Shown one piece after another: positions 37,852 to 48,994 of a DNA stretch of 64,000 nt. Origin of the DNA: Moringa oleifera (lineage: Eukaryota > Streptophyta > Magnoliopsida > Brassicales > Moringaceae); assembly GCA_021397835.1 (NCBI GenBank), contig JAJFZO010000609.1:10418001-10482000 (forward strand), read 5' to 3'. The notes beneath the pieces are model-generated. The model was not told the DNA's origin. It did not search any database and saw nothing but the letters and a program-made list of their open reading frames with translations. A program made the position numbers and the translations under genes. Position 1 is the stretch's first letter. Each line of letters begins with the position of its first letter.

Positions 37852-39436
37852 CTACAAGCTAGCTAATTTTGATAATATAGATTTTGTAAGGAGAGTATTA
37901 GTGTGCTCAGCTGCTTCCTTCAATACAAGCTTATGAGGTTTTAACAATGTGCCACATTTGGTAACCAAACATAACAAGAAGTTTCCAAACTTCAAAGATT
38001 TGGCAAACTTTGCGGCTAATTGCCCAACCTTATGAACAAGATGATCAACTGAATCCTTAGTTAAGTGATGGTTATGATTCAAGACAGTCTGAAAAAGATT
38101 AAAAAGCGATTCTGTCCATATCAATTCATCAGAGATAAGATGCCGATGGCAGGGAAGACAGACAAACCTCCTTTCCTCTTTTTCACCACACAGAAGCTTC
38201 TGGCAGAAGGCAGAAACATGAGCCGGGTGCAAGCACTCCTTGAGAACCCTGGTGATAACATCACAAATAGGGTTGTTAATACCCTCCCTTCGAAATGTCA
38301 AGGGAAACAATAGTGCATACTCAGCAGCCCTCTCATGGCGCTTGCAGTACTCTATCATGGCAGTCACTAGCACTCGAGAAGCCGGCTCCTCGAGAACCAA
38401 AAACTTTGGAAGGACAACAGAGCACAGAATCAGGGTTGGCCAACCAAACTCTTCTTCATTTCCATTTGAAAGATGATGGATTAGAACTGAAGCTGTTTCA
38501 TCATCTGCTTTCCAAGGTTCAATTAAACCCAGAATTTCAGAAGAATCTCCTCCTCTTTCCAAGCAAAGTAGCCGGATTTCGCTTGCCAAGCTTATAGTTT
38601 TAGCACTGGATTCAAAACTCATGATCTGGCCTCTCAAACTCGCTGCCATTTGAGGAATTTCAGGGTTTAATATAACATTGACGGGATGATCAATCTCAAC
38701 GTCCTGCACAGCTTCCTCCATGTCTCTTTCCATACTCTCTCCGACTTTACTTAATGAATCCTCATCATTCTGACAAGTATCTTTAAAGAACATTGTTGAA
38801 TGCAATTCATCACATGGTACAGGAAGCCAGGGGAGAAGCAAATCATTAGTACCGGCCGCCTCTTTAAGCCAAACCGGCATTGATTCAAACATCTCGTCAG
38901 CTCTTTCTTCGACAGAAACCAAATCCAAACCCGAAACCCGTTCGTGGTTTGTCTCAGACACTGCATCAAGCAGATTTCGTGCAGCCCTCTTGACCCAAAA
39001 ATCAAGCTCCTGATTTCCACTCAAGATTTCCCCAGCCAGTCTGAGCAAATCCCTAGAACAAAACCTCCTACGCTCAATAGCAAGAAAAGACAGAATTCGC
39101 GACTGAACCATACACGGCAAAGTCTGTATAAACATAACACTGCTCAACAACAAGTTATATCAGTCAAAATGAAATTGAAATAGAAACATAGGAAATAAAA
39201 CAAAAACTCAAAGCTTACGTTCTTGTGGTAGAAGAAGCCAACGAAAACGCGTCATGGACAATGGCGTTGCAGGATTTTGTGAGCAACGAGAGAAACGAGC
39301 TTGCGGTGATTGGGGCAGTGTTCGTGGTTGCGGTTGATGATGAAGAACCGAAAGATTGCTGCAACCAGAGGGATGCTTCGGTTTCCGGGGTTGGATTGTT
39401 CAGAAAAATGTCGAAGAGCGGCAACCACGGCTCCAT
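37852..39436 (-). CDS. FANCE: Fanconi anaemia group E homologue (FANCE)
   Basis: Two exons, 39219-39436 and 37852-39139, join in frame to give 501 residues. The first exon starts MEPWLPLFDIFLNNPTPE and holds a Ser/Thr-rich linker. The second contains acidic, low-conservation sequence followed by a helical-repeat C-terminal half with segments such as LRGQIMSFESSAKTISLASE, FGWPTLILCSVVLPKFLVLE, ATEYALLFPL-like AAEYALLFPL, and CDVITRVLKECLHPAHVSAF. This matches the plant FANCE C-terminal-domain family (At4g29560 type). In animals FANCE bridges the Fanconi core complex to FANCD2 during crosslink repair. In plants the family is linked to DNA repair and meiotic crossover control. No transmembrane or catalytic motif is visible. 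It is divergently oriented to the tetraspanin gene. Confidence 0.88.
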
Positions 39437-39544
39437 TATCTCTCACCTTCCCGAAAAAACTAGGGAAAACATTTTACCGCCAAACTCGTCTTCAAGCTTT
39501 GGGAACAAAAACTTGTTAGTGCCCAGGACCGTGCTACCGGAAGT

Positions 39545-39573
39545 CACGTGGCAGGTTACACCATAAGCACGTG
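39545..39573. promoter_or_regulatory. Paired G-boxes upstream of FANCE
   Basis: CACGTG occurs at 39545-39550 and 39568-39573, both followed by G (CACGTGG), a core typical of bZIP/bHLH and ABRE-like elements. They lie about 110-137 bases before the FANCE start codon. Function is inferred from position only. Confidence 0.5.
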
Positions 39574-40582
39574 GACGAGTATGCATTTCATAGTACATAA
39601 GGAAGCTTCCACCGGGTAATTTGCTCGTGTGGTCCACTCGCTTCACCTGCGGTTAGGTTTGACTTACCGGCATTTTAACAGACAAGGACCTCATGGGTTG
39701 TTGGTGACAATAGGCAACAGGCCGCATGGCGTTCCCGCGGGCAAAACATCATCTACATCGCGTGTCCACCGACATCAATAGAACCATCTGTCAATAAAAT
39801 AATGATCAAATCTTTTAAACCTAAATCCTAAATTTGTTTTCTCTTTATAATTAAATCATGATTTTAAAAATATTTTAAAATAAATTTTATTTATTAATTT
39901 ATTTAAATTAAATTTTAATAAAAATCAGTATAAAAAATAATTATATTTTTATTATTAAAATATTTTAAAAAATTAATTAAATAAACTTTAAATTTTTAAA
40001 TTTTTTTAGTTTTAAATAATTTTTTATTAATAAATTATCTTTTATAAATTTTTAAGATTTTTGATAGTGTAAGTTTTTTAAAAAATATTTTCAGTATTCA
40101 AAAATTTTAAATGATGGTATTTGAAATATTTTTTATATTTAGAAAAAATATTAAATCAAAAATAATTATAAAAAATTTTAATTTAGATATTTAAAAGGAT
40201 TTAATTTAACATAAATTTATAAATCAAAATTTGTTTGAAATATTTTAAAAATTAAAATGTGATTGAAAAAAAATAAAATTTACAATTTTAAATGATATTT
40301 ATTAATTTTTTAAAAGATATATTAAAAATTATATTTTTATATAAAAGTGAAGAACAATAATTATAATGTAAAAAATATATTCAGGTTGAAAAAATGACCT
40401 ACCACGTGAAGCCAAATTTTTTTAAAAATAATTATCATTACAAAACTATCCATTGCTAGAAGCACCCAGTTCCTTGCATACTGTGGCTCGAAAGTCTGAA
40501 GCCCAGTTCACACGGAACTGTGGAAACTTCAAAGCGAACCAACTCAAAACCCCATCGCTAACCACCACTCTCAGTTTCTGCT

Positions 40583-40607
40583 TCTCTCTCTCTCTCTCTC
40601 TCTCTCT
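40583..40607 (+). repeat. CT microsatellite in the tetraspanin 5' leader
   Basis: A pure CT run on the sense strand ending 26 bases before the start codon. Confidence 0.9.
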
Positions 40608-40633
40608 TGGAGACCAACCAAGCACAAGCAGAA

Positions 40634-42253
40634 ATGGCAGTAGCCAACAACCTAACAGCGGTGCTCAACTTCATTGCTTTATTGTGCTCGATACCCATCA
40701 TAGCGGCGGGCATCTGGCTGGCGTCAAAGCCGGATAACGAGTGCATCCACTTGGTGCGGTGGCCGGTGGTCCTGCTGGGGCTACTCATCCTGTTGGTTTC
40801 TCTGGCGGGTTTTGTGGGTGCCTACTGGTACAAGGAGACCTTGCTGGCTTTCTACCTTTGCTGCATGGCCATCCTCATCGGCCTCCTCCTCATCTTGCTC
40901 GTCTTTGCTTTCATTGTCACCCGCCCTGACGGGAGCTATGATGTGCCCGGCAGAGGGTATAAGGAGTACAGGCTTGAGAGATTCTCTAGCTGGCTCAGAG
41001 ACCACATCGTCGACTCCAAGAATTGGGAGAAGATAAGGGTTTGTTTGGCCGAGACCAATGTCTGTCCAAAGCTCAACCAGGATTATATCACTGCCGATCA
41101 GTTCTTCGTGGCTCACCTCTCCCCTCTTCAGGCAAGTCAATGTTTCCGGGTTCTTTTGTTTTTCTTTCCATCAAAATTTCTTTCTTTCTTTTCACCTGTT
41201 AATCTGTTTTGATTCTGAATTGAGATAGATAGGCACCGGTTTCTACTTGCAGGATAGGAAATACCCAAATCTAGAAAGAAAAAAGAAAAAATTTCCAATT
41301 CACTGGTAGAATTCTGTCATGGCTATCAATTCATCTGCACTGTTTCTGTGTTCTGGGTCTACTTTTCTTGATTTCTCTTTGTCTTTTCCTTCTAACTCCA
41401 ACCTAAATCTCTGAAAATCAATGAATTTATTCTGGCTTTTCACTTTCTAAAGCCAGCAATGGAAAGTTATTCAACAGGACTAGAGGGAGAGATTGTTGAA
41501 AAGCAAGATACGTTTATCTCTTTAATGGGTCAACAACAAGCACTGGGAACCTTGTATCTGTTCTTTTAGCTGGAGAGCTATCTTTTTCACTCTTTGACAG
41601 TTGGCTCAAATGAGCATGAATTAAGAGTGATTCTGAAGAAAATAGTGAAAACATACAAAAGTTTGAGCGAGATAGAGTACCAACCAAGTGAATTATTATG
41701 AGAAATCATGGGTTCTCCACCAAATTAATAAAGTTTTCAACTTCTGAATTATTGGGGACACAGCTCTGTCTTTACTTGAGAACATTAAAAGCTTAATTAT
41801 ATGGCTGCCAGCCTTCACCACATGTATATTGGCATAGTTTGGTGGGGGGAATCTCTTTTTTTCTTTACCTTTTTGCCTCATTATTCTTCTGTTCTGTTAT
41901 GATTTGAGCTTTGTTGTTGGTCTATCTTGATCATGTTCCAGTCTGGATGCTGCAAGCCCCCAACAGCCTGTGGCTACAACTATGTGAACCCAACTCTGTG
42001 GCTGAACCCAGTGAACCCAATGGCCGACCCTGACTGCTACCTGTGGAGCAATGACCAGAACCAGCTCTGCTACAACTGCAACTCTTGCAAGGCTGGTCTG
42101 TTGGGGAACCTGAGAAAAGAATGGAGGAAAGCTAATGTCATCCTCATTGTCGCTGTGGTGGTGCTCATCTGGGTATATGTGATTGCCTGTAGTGCCTTCA
42201 GGAACGCCCAGACAGAGGATCTCTTCAGACGGTACAAGCAGGGTTGGGTTTAA
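40634..42253 (+). CDS. TET2: Tetraspanin, TET2-like
   Basis: Two exons, 40634-41131 and 41942-42253, encode 269 residues. The protein has four membrane segments. Segment 1 is about residues 5-30 (LTAVLNFIALLCSIPIIAAGIWL). Segments 2 and 3 are around WPVVLLGLLILLVSLAGF and LAFYLCCMAILIGLLLILLVF. The last is VILIVAVVVLIWVYVIACSAF. The large extracellular loop carries the plant tetraspanin GCCKPP motif (residues 168-173) and paired cysteines (CYNCNSCK). The C-terminal tail ends YKQGWV. The start was placed at MAVANNLTAVLN because that is the family start; nine upstream in-frame codons include another ATG at 40607. The intron has a GC donor (CAG|GCAAGT) and an AG acceptor; no GT donor nearby gives the conserved LQ|SGCC join. 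Plant tetraspanins organise plasma-membrane microdomains and exosome membranes. Confidence 0.95.
41132..41941 (+). other. GC-AG intron of the tetraspanin gene
   Basis: The intron begins GCAAGT after CAG and ends TTCCAG before TCTGGATGC. The rest of the donor matches the strong consensus that GC donors need for U1 pairing. Confidence 0.88.
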
Positions 42254-43105
42254 TCCTGTTTCAAAGCAAAACCCACTTCACAGATTCTGTTTTTGATTAA
42301 TTTTGTTTCCTGTGATGCAAGTTCTTGGCCATGGTGTATATATTCCTCCTATCCAGAATGTATGGACAGACAATGAAATCAGATGAAGTAGTGTTTTTGA
42401 ATACATATTCACAGTCTGTGAAAGCAGGAATAGAATCTTCTTGCATCAGCTTTTAACAAGAATAAGATACTTCCACTTGGAAGGGTCACCACAGGTTCTT
42501 TGGACCGATTCTCTTATCTCTTCCACTGTTGACAACTGGCAGAAAAACATTTCTTTACAGCGCAAAGCATCCATTCTGCGAGCACATATCAATCTTTTTA
42601 TCTTGTAAAATTGACATTACTATAAATCAGATGACTGACAATTCACAGTTCCTAACAGGGACCACACACAAGACAATAGGAGAGAGTTTAGTGTTCAACA
42701 AAAGTAATTTAAAGCATATTTAAGCAAAAGGCACCGACATCACAGACTCAGAAGGAAGCACTTTGAGGTGTAAGGAAGGCTCCAAGGAATGTGATTAAAG
42801 TGGCTTTGTATGTTCAAGATCTGCAATTACCATGTCTCAAGATCTGCGATAATTTTTATGTATTGATGATTACTTTTACACGTCTTGACAAAATGGTATC
42901 ATCTCCACCCAGAAAGGTAAAGCCGCATATACTGGCAAGTAAAAAAGCACGGTGAGGATGACAGTTTCTCTTCTTTTTTTTTGTGGGAAGCTAATACAAA
43001 AAAAGAATAAAAAAATAAGAAAAAGAAAAGTGATACTATTACCCCTAAAAATTAGCCATTGGCAAGAAGAAATATATTCTCAGATCCTGAATATATAAAC
43101 CTCTC
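42254..43105. other. 3' intergenic space between tetraspanin and methyltransferase
   Basis: Convergent 3' flanks. A 64-codon frame at 42529-42723 shows no family resemblance. Nothing else is recognised. Confidence 0.55.
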
Positions 43106-45582
43106 TTAAGCTACAGAAAGCTTTCTGGAGTAAACAATGTACATAGGATCTGATCGTCCATGGTTGGGAGATATATCCACAGCCTGCAAATAAATGCTAA
43201 TTAGTTGATGTCATAGATACTGGCTTACCCAAAAACCTGATGATCTTCAGATATATGCCCATGAAGGCTTGCTTTATGAATGAGTTTATGATCTGTTATT
43301 CAATCGTGCAAGTAAATACCTGAGGAGATTCAAATCCTCCGGCATAATGAAAGTATGATCCGACAATTAAAGCATGATCAGCATCCCCAGTTGAAGTCCA
43401 TATCGAGATTGCTTTTGTCCAAAAGCAACGGTTGGAAAAGCTGATCAAGAAAACCATTTCTTGAAGTTAAAAAGGAGTCAAAAGAATATGAGTTTGGGGC
43501 ATTTTGGGCTCTTCCTTTTCTAACGCAAGATGAAACCATGAAAAGAAAATGGTCATGCAGCTGTAGTTAAGGTCATATATCGATGAGATTCTGTCAAACA
43601 TTGTGGAAACCACTACAGAACATGAGCCGAAAGAATGTAATGAGCCTTTGCAGTAAGCCCCAAAATGCTACATCTTAAAGCTAACAAGGAAGTCATTGCC
43701 ATTGCAATCACAAAAAATTACCAATGCTGCCTTTGCAAAGAACAATGACTCTGGAAAGGAGGGTTGAACATATCTTCATCTGCATATATTATTTTCCAAT
43801 TATTAAATGATGACACACACCATACTTTCATGTTAAGGAAGACACACTATTAACCCACCAGAAGAAGATATACATAGGATAGCATTTGCTAACTGAGATG
43901 GGGGTTTGCATCTACTAGGAAATCAAACAAATTTCTATGAACTACTAGTTTTAGCTGACATCAATGTGGCTAAATTTCCTAAAACCTCTCTAGAACTTGA
44001 GAAATAACTTCATAAGAAATGGTGATAATTTCAACAGATTATGAAAATATTGTACTTGAAATTGCAGACAAAACAATTACCTCATTATAGCTAGTCCGCC
44101 TGGCTTAAGGATTCGGCTCATCTCCTTGAAGACAGGAATTGGCTTTGTGAGATAATCAACACTGACCTGGAAGATACAAAGAATTAAGATTGAAAGCCAA
44201 TTAACATAGTACATATTACTAATAATTTTGAGCTTTAAAGAGTCGATGCGTGTCTGACATCATAACAAACAAAAGCTGAGCTTTTGACCAAACCTGACAA
44301 ATCCAAACTCTACCATGCAGACTGATTTTCCGAAAAGTTTTGTGAATTGATATGTGAAGACATGCACCATTCTCATGGTTGCCCTAGTTATAGCAATATA
44401 CTATAAAACATGGTAAGAGATGGAAGAGATGCACATACCACATTAGTAATGACATCAAATGAATTATCCTCAAATGGGAGTTTGGGGTTTACATTTAAGT
44501 CTTGCACCACATACTCTGTGAGAACCTACAAAGATCATAATCGAAACCCATAATGTTCTCTTCATCTCATCAGTCCAAAATTTACACAAGCAATTAGCTC
44601 CAAAACAGTAGCTGTAGTAATAATGTGTGCATTCTTCTTTTTCATTTTTAAGAATCCAACTGAGTTATGCTATTTCAGTAGTATGATGTAAGAAATACAA
44701 ATGTGACGCTCACCGGATTCCGCTTGAGCTCTTCCTCATTCATACCTAAGCCAACTACCCGTTGCTGCTCGTATCCTGCTGGAAAGTGGCTGACCTATGA
44801 AAAATAAAAGTGGGGTTATGAAGTATAGATATGCCATAGACAAGGAGGTAGGCAAACAGATTAGTAAAATCTTACCCAACTGCTACATATATCAAGAATG
44901 CTTACTCCTGGACTGTTGCTAGGAGGAAAAACCTTGGCATAATACTTAGTCAGTGCAGCAATGGCTGAATCATCAATATGTGTCACAAATCTTGGAGCTT
45001 CATAGAATAATGAATCTGGTGACCTGCAAAAGTTACAAGTTTTTAGAGTAAGAAGGGTTATTTCTTCGAAAGGGATATAGCACAAGCAAGCAAATAAAAA
45101 TTTGTCTTACTCATCAAAGCGCTGAAAATCCTCTTCCTTGAAGGGGAATTGATCTGGCCACTCCACATTCTTCAATACCTGTAGTAGATTGGCATAAAGA
45201 CAAGAATCTCGATTTCAATCAACAAGTGCAACAAATCCCTACAAAGAAGGTAATCTATGGGTTCAATAATTTCATCACAAATCAAGGAAAGAATCAGAAA
45301 TCACCATATATTTTTATAATGGAAACTCACCTGCTCAACAGAAGAAGGGTCCTTCATCCTTGCAGAGGCCATGAAAGATTTGCCGCCAGAAACACCAGCC
45401 ATGCTCATAAACTGAACCCAAAAGGAAAACCCCACGCCTAATACCAAGCGACGAGGCGCGCTACCGTAATTGCTCCACCTTTTCAGTGCTCCTGAAAGAG
45501 TGATTGAAGTAGAAGAACAAGGACAAAAAATAGCCGCAACTGGCAATCTTTGTTGCAGCGTGAAGCCGATAAAATTGGCCAT
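43106..45582 (-). CDS. SAM-dependent methyltransferase (UbiE-related), probably plastid
   Basis: Eight exons join in frame: 45331-45582, 45111-45178, 44876-45023, 44714-44794, 44439-44525, 44081-44166, 43320-43440 and 43106-43183. They give 306 residues from the start MANFIGFTL. Upstream in-frame codons extend the frame, but this ATG begins a plausible Ser/Arg-rich transit peptide. The SAM-binding region is VSILDICSSWVSHFPAGYEQ, followed by RVVGLGMNEEEL (the acidic-loop region), VVQDLNVNPKLPFEDNSFDV, and FKEMSRILKPGGLAIM. These are Rossmann methyltransferase motifs, although motif I lacks the usual GxGxG. The protein is of the At4g29590 type, annotated only as a SAM-dependent methyltransferase; its substrate is unknown to me. 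The C-terminus (FESPQAVDISPNHGRSDPMY) is distinctive for this family. Confidence 0.9.
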
Positions 45583-47935
45583 TTTTGAAAGTCTCTGATG
45601 CATATATACCTTTGTAACTTTATATGTTGGTGCTTGCGATAAGATACGGCACATGTGGGTCGCTGACAACCGTAGGATCCGTGGAAACTGAGTGACTAAA
45701 CTGTGATCGGAGATGAGACAACATGAGATAATGATGTTAGAATCCCAGTTGGTGATGGATAAACAGGCAACGTGGCTACGTTCTTAGAAAGAAGCCCAAT
45801 ACTGGGGGTGTTCATTGTAGCCACAAATTGCATTCAACTTAGCGTCACCAAGTTACGACACTGGATTATAGCTCATGAAAATAATGTAAATGGGTTCTTC
45901 CAGAACAAGGGGAAAAAAAAAGAACTTTTTGGTACATCTGCTGCTTTGCTGCTCTCTACAGATGTCTCGTGTTAGTCTGGTGGTTCTGTAAATATTAACC
46001 ACAGTTCTCTGCTGAATCAGGCTTCTTGCCCTTAGCAGTCTGGCATGGCTTTTTCAGCTAATGGGTCATCTCCCAAAGTCTTCCATATGGACCTCCCACC
46101 ATCCCAAGCTAAGAATTTGCCATGGACCTTGATCCACACCTGCCCAAGGCCTTAATTAAAGCAGACACATCATGGGTATTACCAATCTCATCATCCAGTC
46201 ACATCGTGGACAGCGCGCCAGAAAGATTAAGACGGTAAATTCGTCGAGCACTTGGAATGCAACTTGAAAACGTTTTCCAATTTCCATTACCATGGGCAGT
46301 TAATCAAGCATTTTCAACTGATAAAAACATATTTCTACTCCCAACATAAGCAGCCAAACAAAAGACATACGCCACAGATCGGTAGGTAACACAGGGGGGC
46401 CACCATAGAAGCAAGCAAGGACATTACAATTCATAATATATGGATGATTATCAAATGAATTAAATGCTTGCAAGCTTGCAACAACTACGTAGAAAATTCC
46501 AAAGATGAGTGTGAATCCAATGTGGGTACGGATAGGCAAAAAGCAAAATGTTCTTAGCTTGTTTGGATGCGGAGAGGGTTGCCGTTTCCACCATGAACGA
46601 TCCACAAGTAGCGCCAGAAGCTGCAGCAGAATAAGACCCACCAGCCTATTCATAAAAGTGGTAAAGTGTAAAGACACTAAACTGACGTTGGATGCAATTA
46701 CAGAAAGTGGGCGCAAGCTTCCACTTCGAAGATTACCCACTACCAATAACTTGTTAATGGGCTACTGATAAGCTTTCTTGCGCTTAGTCACGTTATTGTT
46801 CACTTGACAGTTTCAATGATAAGTTAGAAAGTTGGTATTCCTGCAATTTCACATAATTACATGTTGTAATTTTTTTTATTTTAAATTGTTTTTACAATTA
46901 AATTTGCGGTATTTTTAAAATATGTTTGTAAAATATATAAAAATAAAATTAAATTACAGGTTTTCTTCCAAAAATATCAATCCAGTCAATTGTATGATAT
47001 TTTAATTTGATTTAATTAAAATATATTAAAATACTTTAACTTAAGAACATGAAAATTTTGTATAATAAAAACTTATGTAAAATTTTTTATATATGTAGAA
47101 TTTTAAATTTTTTGAGTAATTATTTTTTGTTTAAAATTTTAAAAATTCATGAAAAATTATTATTGAGTAAAAAATTATTTTGATTTAAATAATATATATT
47201 TTGCTTATTTGAATTATTTTTTATATGTTTTATGAATCAAAATATCATTAATTTTTTACAATCATTTAAGTTAAAATTTAGTTTTTATATTAAATTAAAA
47301 AATTAGATATATAATTAATTTAATAAATATATCAAAATTTAAATTTAAAAATAATTATAAATAATGTAAATTTTGGCAGATTAAATCATATATATATATA
47401 TATCAATTATGCATTGAGAATAGGCAACTAAAATAAAGTTTACAATCTTATCTTGTTTTATTTAATATTAAATTGAATAATTAATTAGGGGAAAAAAAAA
47501 ACCTCAATGATTCCTTCCCTGGGTTGCATATTGCATGCTAGATTGGATGTTGACTTGACTTGGGCCATGTGTGATGTATGGTATCAATAATGTAATTCAT
47601 CTCTTAATATAAAATTCAATTCTAATTCCAATCTTTATCGCATTCTAATCCCATACTAACCATCTTGTTTATGCTTTCACTCAACAAAATCCTTCTGTCT
47701 TGTATTAGTTTTTTTTAAATTAATTAATTTATTAAATTAATATGTATTATATATTTTAAAAGCTGTGCATGTTGTTTTCATGAAAGCTTGGATGTTATTT
47801 ACAAAAGAGAATATTTTAATGATTAAACTAATTTTAATAATAACTCATATATTAATATAATGCGTTCGATAAAAAAAGACTTTCAAAAAGTTTAATATAA
47901 AAATAAAAAAATGAAATCCCCAAGACGATCTCTCC
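45583..47935. other. Divergent intergenic region between methyltransferase and cytidine deaminase
   Basis: The left part is the methyltransferase promoter and includes a 117-codon hydrophobic frame at 46300-46653 on the minus strand (treated separately). From about 46860 to 47900 the DNA is extremely AT-rich with long A/T tracts and a TA run at 47388-47403. No recognised gene is present. Confidence 0.55.
46300..46653 (-). CDS. Unrecognised hydrophobic open frame (117 codons)
   Basis: The frame opens with an ATG at 46653 (MNRLVGLILLQLLALLV) and encodes three hydrophobic stretches: residues 3-16, LIFGIFYVVVASL, and MSFVWLLMLGVEICF. The longer frame continues upstream without a stop but has no other early ATG. 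I recognise no family, see no introns, and note that T-rich antisense DNA often yields hydrophobic frames by chance. It may be non-coding. Confidence 0.15.
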   Translation of the reverse strand: MNRLVGLILLQLLALLVDRSWWKRQPSPHPNKLRTFCFLPIRTHIGFTLIFGIFYVVVASLQAFNSFDNHPYIMNCNVLACFYGGPPVLPTDLWRMSFVWLLMLGVEICFYQLKMLD

Positions 47936-47943
47936 TATAAATA
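47936..47943 (+). promoter_or_regulatory. TATA box of cytidine deaminase
   Basis: TATAAATA, the canonical plant form, lies 137-144 bases before the start codon and about 50 bases before a long CT-rich leader. Confidence 0.7.
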
Positions 47944-47989
47944 GTCCTTCCAGGCACCTCCTTACTCGCCAGCCCTCCCTCATTTCCTG

Positions 47990-47992
<3 letters not shown>

Positions 47993-48032
<40 letters not shown>
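47993..48032 (+). repeat. CT microsatellite in the cytidine deaminase leader
   Basis: Twenty uninterrupted CT units on the sense strand, starting about 50 bases after the TATA box and ending 47 bases before the start codon. Confidence 0.95.
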
Positions 48033-48035
<3 letters not shown>

Positions 48036-48079
48036 CGTGACCCACGTCACCCAAAACGGGTCAATCCAGTGCCGCCGAA

Positions 48080-48994
48080 ATGGACCGACCCAGATTCGTG
48101 ATCGAGCCGGCGGAGGCGGAATCGCTGGCCAAGCAATCGGGTCTGACGGTCCTCCAGCTCCTGCCTTCTCTGGTGAAATCCGCGCAGTGTCTAGCGCGGC
48201 CTTCCATCTCTAAGTATCACGTTGGGGCAGTTGGGCTCGGGTCATCGGGTCGGATCTACTTTGGTGTCAACCTCGAGTTTCCCGGCCTTCCGCTCCACCA
48301 TTCGGTCCACGCGGAGCAGTTCCTCGTCACCAACCTCTGCCTTAATGCGGAGCCCAAGCTCGAATACGTCGTCGTATCTTCTGCCCCCTGCGGCCATTGC
48401 CGCCAATTCCTGCAGGAAATACGCAACGCCTCCGACATCAACCTTCTGATTACCACCACCGAACCCAACCAAGATCAGAACCAATTCAATCATTTATCGC
48501 ATTTCTTGCCGCACAGGTTCGGTCCCGATGACCTGCTAGAGAAGGACGTGCCCCTCCTCCTCGAACCTCACCAGAACGGATTATCTTTCTCCAGTACCGA
48601 TGATGATTGTTGTCTCCAACTCTGTAATGGCGATAAAGCTCGTGTTGAGGGTGACTATGCGGAATTGAAACGGGCGGCTCTGGATGCCGCCAACAGGTCC
48701 CATGCGCCCTACAGCCGATGCCCATCTGGGGTGGCGCTGATGGATTGCCAAGGGAAGGTATACAGGGGGTCGTACATGGAATCTGCCGCTTATAATCCAA
48801 GCTTGGGGCCTCTTCAGGCGGCGCTGGTGGATTACGTGGCGAATAGTGGTGGCGGCGGGTACGAGAGGATCGTTGCTGCGGTATTGGTGGAGAAGGAGGA
48901 CGCTGAGGCGAAGCAGGAGCATACTGCGAGGCTGCTCTTGCAGTTGATCTCGCCCAAGTGTGATTTCAAGGTGTTCCATTGCCAATCCCTGTGA
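48080..48994 (+). CDS. CDA1: Cytidine deaminase
   Basis: A single uninterrupted frame of 304 residues. Cytidine deaminase converts cytidine and deoxycytidine to uridine and deoxyuridine in cytosolic pyrimidine salvage. The zinc site is complete: HAE at residues 77-79 (catalytic Glu79) and PCGHC at 103-107. The substrate region is KYHVGAVGLGSSGRIYFGVNLEF. The second half (from about residue 185, with RSHAPYSRCPSGVALMDCQGKVYRGSYMESAAYNPSLGPLQ) repeats the fold without the zinc ligands, as in the two-domain dimeric CDAs of plants and E. coli. The intron-free structure and length match Arabidopsis CDA1 (At2g19570). Codons are noticeably GC-richer than in neighbouring genes. Only one copy is present here, whereas Arabidopsis has an expanded tandem family on chromosome 4. 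Confidence 0.97.
   Translation: MDRPRFVIEPAEAESLAKQSGLTVLQLLPSLVKSAQCLARPSISKYHVGAVGLGSSGRIYFGVNLEFPGLPLHHSVHAEQFLVTNLCLNAEPKLEYVVVSSAPCGHCRQFLQEIRNASDINLLITTTEPNQDQNQFNHLSHFLPHRFGPDDLLEKDVPLLLEPHQNGLSFSSTDDDCCLQLCNGDKARVEGDYAELKRAALDAANRSHAPYSRCPSGVALMDCQGKVYRGSYMESAAYNPSLGPLQAALVDYVANSGGGGYERIVAAVLVEKEDAEAKQEHTARLLLQLISPKCDFKVFHCQSL

Larger units (their letters stand above)
39437..40633. other. Divergent promoter region between FANCE and tetraspanin
   Basis: The FANCE side has two perfect CACGTG sites. The centre (39800-40440) is strongly AT-rich and empty of genes. The tetraspanin side has a third CACGTG at 40403-40408 and a CT microsatellite at 40583-40607 just before the start codon. 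Confidence 0.6.
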
